Below, piece by piece: positions 62,627 to 64,000 of a stretch of 64,000 nt of DNA. Under the pieces are notes generated by a model. It saw nothing but the letters and a program-made list of their open reading frames with translations, did no database searches and was not told where the DNA came from. The first letter of the stretch is position 1. Every line of letters begins with the position of its first letter. Location: the NCBI RefSeq assembly GCF_900103125.1, contig NZ_FNJV01000003.1, forward strand, positions 310,001 to 374,000, written 5' to 3'. Source of the stretch: Mucilaginibacter sp. OK268 (lineage in GTDB: Bacteria > Bacteroidota > Bacteroidia > Sphingobacteriales > Sphingobacteriaceae). The position numbers and the translations under genes were made by a program.

Positions 62627-64000
62627 TTATTGATTTGGTTGTCTCTTAATTTTTGGATTGGCAGATATAATACCATCGTTAATTTGTGAATAGTAATTAC
62701 CCAACCTGAAATTAAGAACACCAGTTACCGGCGATGGTAAAACCTCCCTGAATACCCATTTGCCATCATTCGGGCTACCCGGACTATAATATTTATAAGG
62801 ATACAGGCCCCATGGCTGTGTGTTTCTTTTTGTTGCCGAGCTGATATTGCTGGTTAGGTCGTTTAAACTTTCCGGATTGCCATCCCAAACTTTGGTGGCT
62901 ATTCTCCAGCGTTTCATATCAAACAGTACATGCCCTTCAAATGAAAGCTCCGCACGGCGCTCATGAACTATACGATCAAAAGTGATATCACCGGCAGTTA
63001 GAGGTGTGGTTAAACCTGCACGGGCCCTTACCTGGTTCATATAAAGCGTAGCATCACTGGTTTGCCCTAATTCGAAAGCGGCTTCCGCGGCATTTAATAG
63101 AACCTCGGCATAACGGTAACGGATAAAGTTAACATCGCTTTGACGCCCCCTGCGACCAGATCCCGTTGCTGGGTCAAGATACTTACGGACATAAAAACCG
63201 GTTTGAGTACGTAACGGTTCGCCGGTTGGTGTAGGACCATCTTTACCTACAACCTGTACCTGCTCAGAGCTACCGGGCAGCGCGGCATAGTGTGTAGCAT
63301 CGTCGCTGCTGATGATATTACCGTTAGATAACAGATAACCACCCCATATATCGATGTATGCTGTTTTCCAGAAAAAGTGCGGCAGCATTACGGTACCGGC
63401 TAAACGGGCATCCCTACCCGCAAACGGATCCTGCTGATCTGCATAATAGATCGGGTTGCCTGCCCCGTCTTTAGTAGCTATCGGTGCAAAGGTGTTATCC
63501 AGTTTTTCAAATGACTGCACCAGGTTTAAGGAAGGATCTAAACGACCGGCATCCGAAGCCTCGTCTGATACGGAATAAGGTTGATCATTAGTAGTAAATG
63601 AATGTACTTTACCGGCGAGAGCTTTGAAATCCTCCACCCAAATTGATTCCTGGTTTACGCTGCTTTTATCTAAAAATATAGCGGCAAAATTGTCGGAGAG
63701 ATTGGGCAGTACCTGGTATAATTTATATGATCCGGCAGAGCCGCTGATGATCTCTTTTGCCGCGGCCAGGGCTTTGGTATAGTAGCCTGAAGCCATGCTT
63801 GATGGAATACCAACCTCACCACCGGATAAGGAAACCTGCGGTGTTGTGGCACCGTATTTTGCGATAGAGCCTGCATATAAGGCAGCTCTTGCTTCCATAG
63901 CCAGGGCCGCTGCTTTGGTGGCTCTTGATTTTTCAGTTGGATCTGAGGGTAATAAACCTTTGATCGCTTCGGCTTCGCTGATCACAAAATCATAGATATC
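62627..64000 (-). CDS. susD: SusD/RagB-family glycan-binding protein, partial (5' end outside window)
   Basis: The C-terminal 457 codons; the frame is open to the right edge (DIYDFVISEAEAI at the boundary). SusD hallmarks are AALAMEARAALYAGSIAKYG (TPR helix), FIRYRYAEVLLNAAEAAFEL, YMNQVRARAGL, and HERRAELSFEGHVLFDMKRW near the end. It caps a SusC transporter whose gene should lie just outside the window, and captures glycan fragments on the surface. First visible gene of the leftward PUL. Confidence 0.95.
   Translation of the reverse strand, partial: DIYDFVISEAEAIKGLLPSDPTEKSRATKAAALAMEARAALYAGSIAKYGATTPQVSLSGGEVGIPSSMASGYYTKALAAAKEIISGSAGSYKLYQVLPNLSDNFAAIFLDKSSVNQESIWVEDFKALAGKVHSFTTNDQPYSVSDEASDAGRLDPSLNLVQSFEKLDNTFAPIATKDGAGNPIYYADQQDPFAGRDARLAGTVMLPHFFWKTAYIDIWGGYLLSNGNIISSDDATHYAALPGSSEQVQVVGKDGPTPTGEPLRTQTGFYVRKYLDPATGSGRRGRQSDVNFIRYRYAEVLLNAAEAAFELGQTSDATLYMNQVRARAGLTTPLTAGDITFDRIVHERRAELSFEGHVLFDMKRWRIATKVWDGNPESLNDLTSNISSATKRNTQPWGLYPYKYYSPGSPNDGKWVFREVLPSPVTGVLNFRLGNYYSQINDGIISANPKIKRQPNQ

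Overview
The window reads as chromosomal DNA of a Bacteroidota member, most likely Sphingobacteriaceae (Mucilaginibacter or Pedobacter-like). The reasons are a SusD/DUF3823 polysaccharide utilisation locus (PUL), several TonB receptors with an N-terminal carboxypeptidase-regulatory-like domain, LytS/LytTR two-component pairs, Crp/Fnr regulators with a minimal HTH, many signal-peptide and lipoprotein enzymes, TAnnTTTG-type promoter boxes, and dense palindromic intergenic repeats. I see no tRNA, rRNA, CRISPR array, complete insertion sequence or prophage. Genus assignment is inference.

Layout. 1-9.3 kb: partial envelope protein, a DeoR-type mini regulator, an outer-membrane beta-barrel receptor divergent from a LytS/LytTR pair, an orphan SUKH protein, an alditol-oxidase-like flavoprotein and an unknown 174-aa protein. 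9.4-15.0 kb: a sugar-kinase-like phosphotransferase divergent from galM, with three LacI-type operators (CAAACGTTTG) around them, then a GH109-like protein, a Crp/Fnr regulator and a quinone-oxidoreductase-like enzyme. 15.3-23 kb: an MFS transporter, ROK kinase and CsxA-like GH2 operon for amino-sugar oligomers, a second Crp/Fnr regulator, an SMR exporter, and a GH71/99-like lipoprotein with a beta-trefoil tail. 23.4-29.2 kb: a complete RND efflux operon. 29.4-35.2 kb: a cobalamin-riboswitch-controlled outer-membrane B12 uptake operon (BtuB, BtuG-like propeller, two more lipoproteins) and a receiver-domain remnant. 35.9-41.3 kb: a giant ThuA/sugar-dehydrogenase/PKD/cytochrome c/CBM fusion followed by two TIM-barrel isomerase-like proteins. 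41.5-46.9 kb: small zinc-finger protein, UPF1-like helicase, and the gluconeogenic pair fbp and pckA, convergent. 47.2-54.5 kb: S15-type hydrolase, a LytS/LytTR pair, a TonB receptor. 54.6-64.0 kb: a PUL with SusD, DUF3823, GH2, GH127, a GH43/117-like propeller, a sialidase-fold enzyme and a GH5-like enzyme, probably for arabinose-rich plant glycans.

The least explained structure is non-coding. A roughly 283-nt structured element occurs twice in the same orientation (827-1110 and 35250-35531), with conserved boxes, TTTTAAC repeats, a terminal inverted repeat and a G+C-rich hairpin showing a compensatory base-pair change. It matches no RNA or mobile-element family that I recognise. Several further repeat families recur between genes: GGAGCAAGGA clusters (three copies, one of which encodes the end of a sensor kinase), GAGACGCAT palindromes (three copies), and TGTCATTGCGAG-like palindromes (at least eight copies in several sequence variants).
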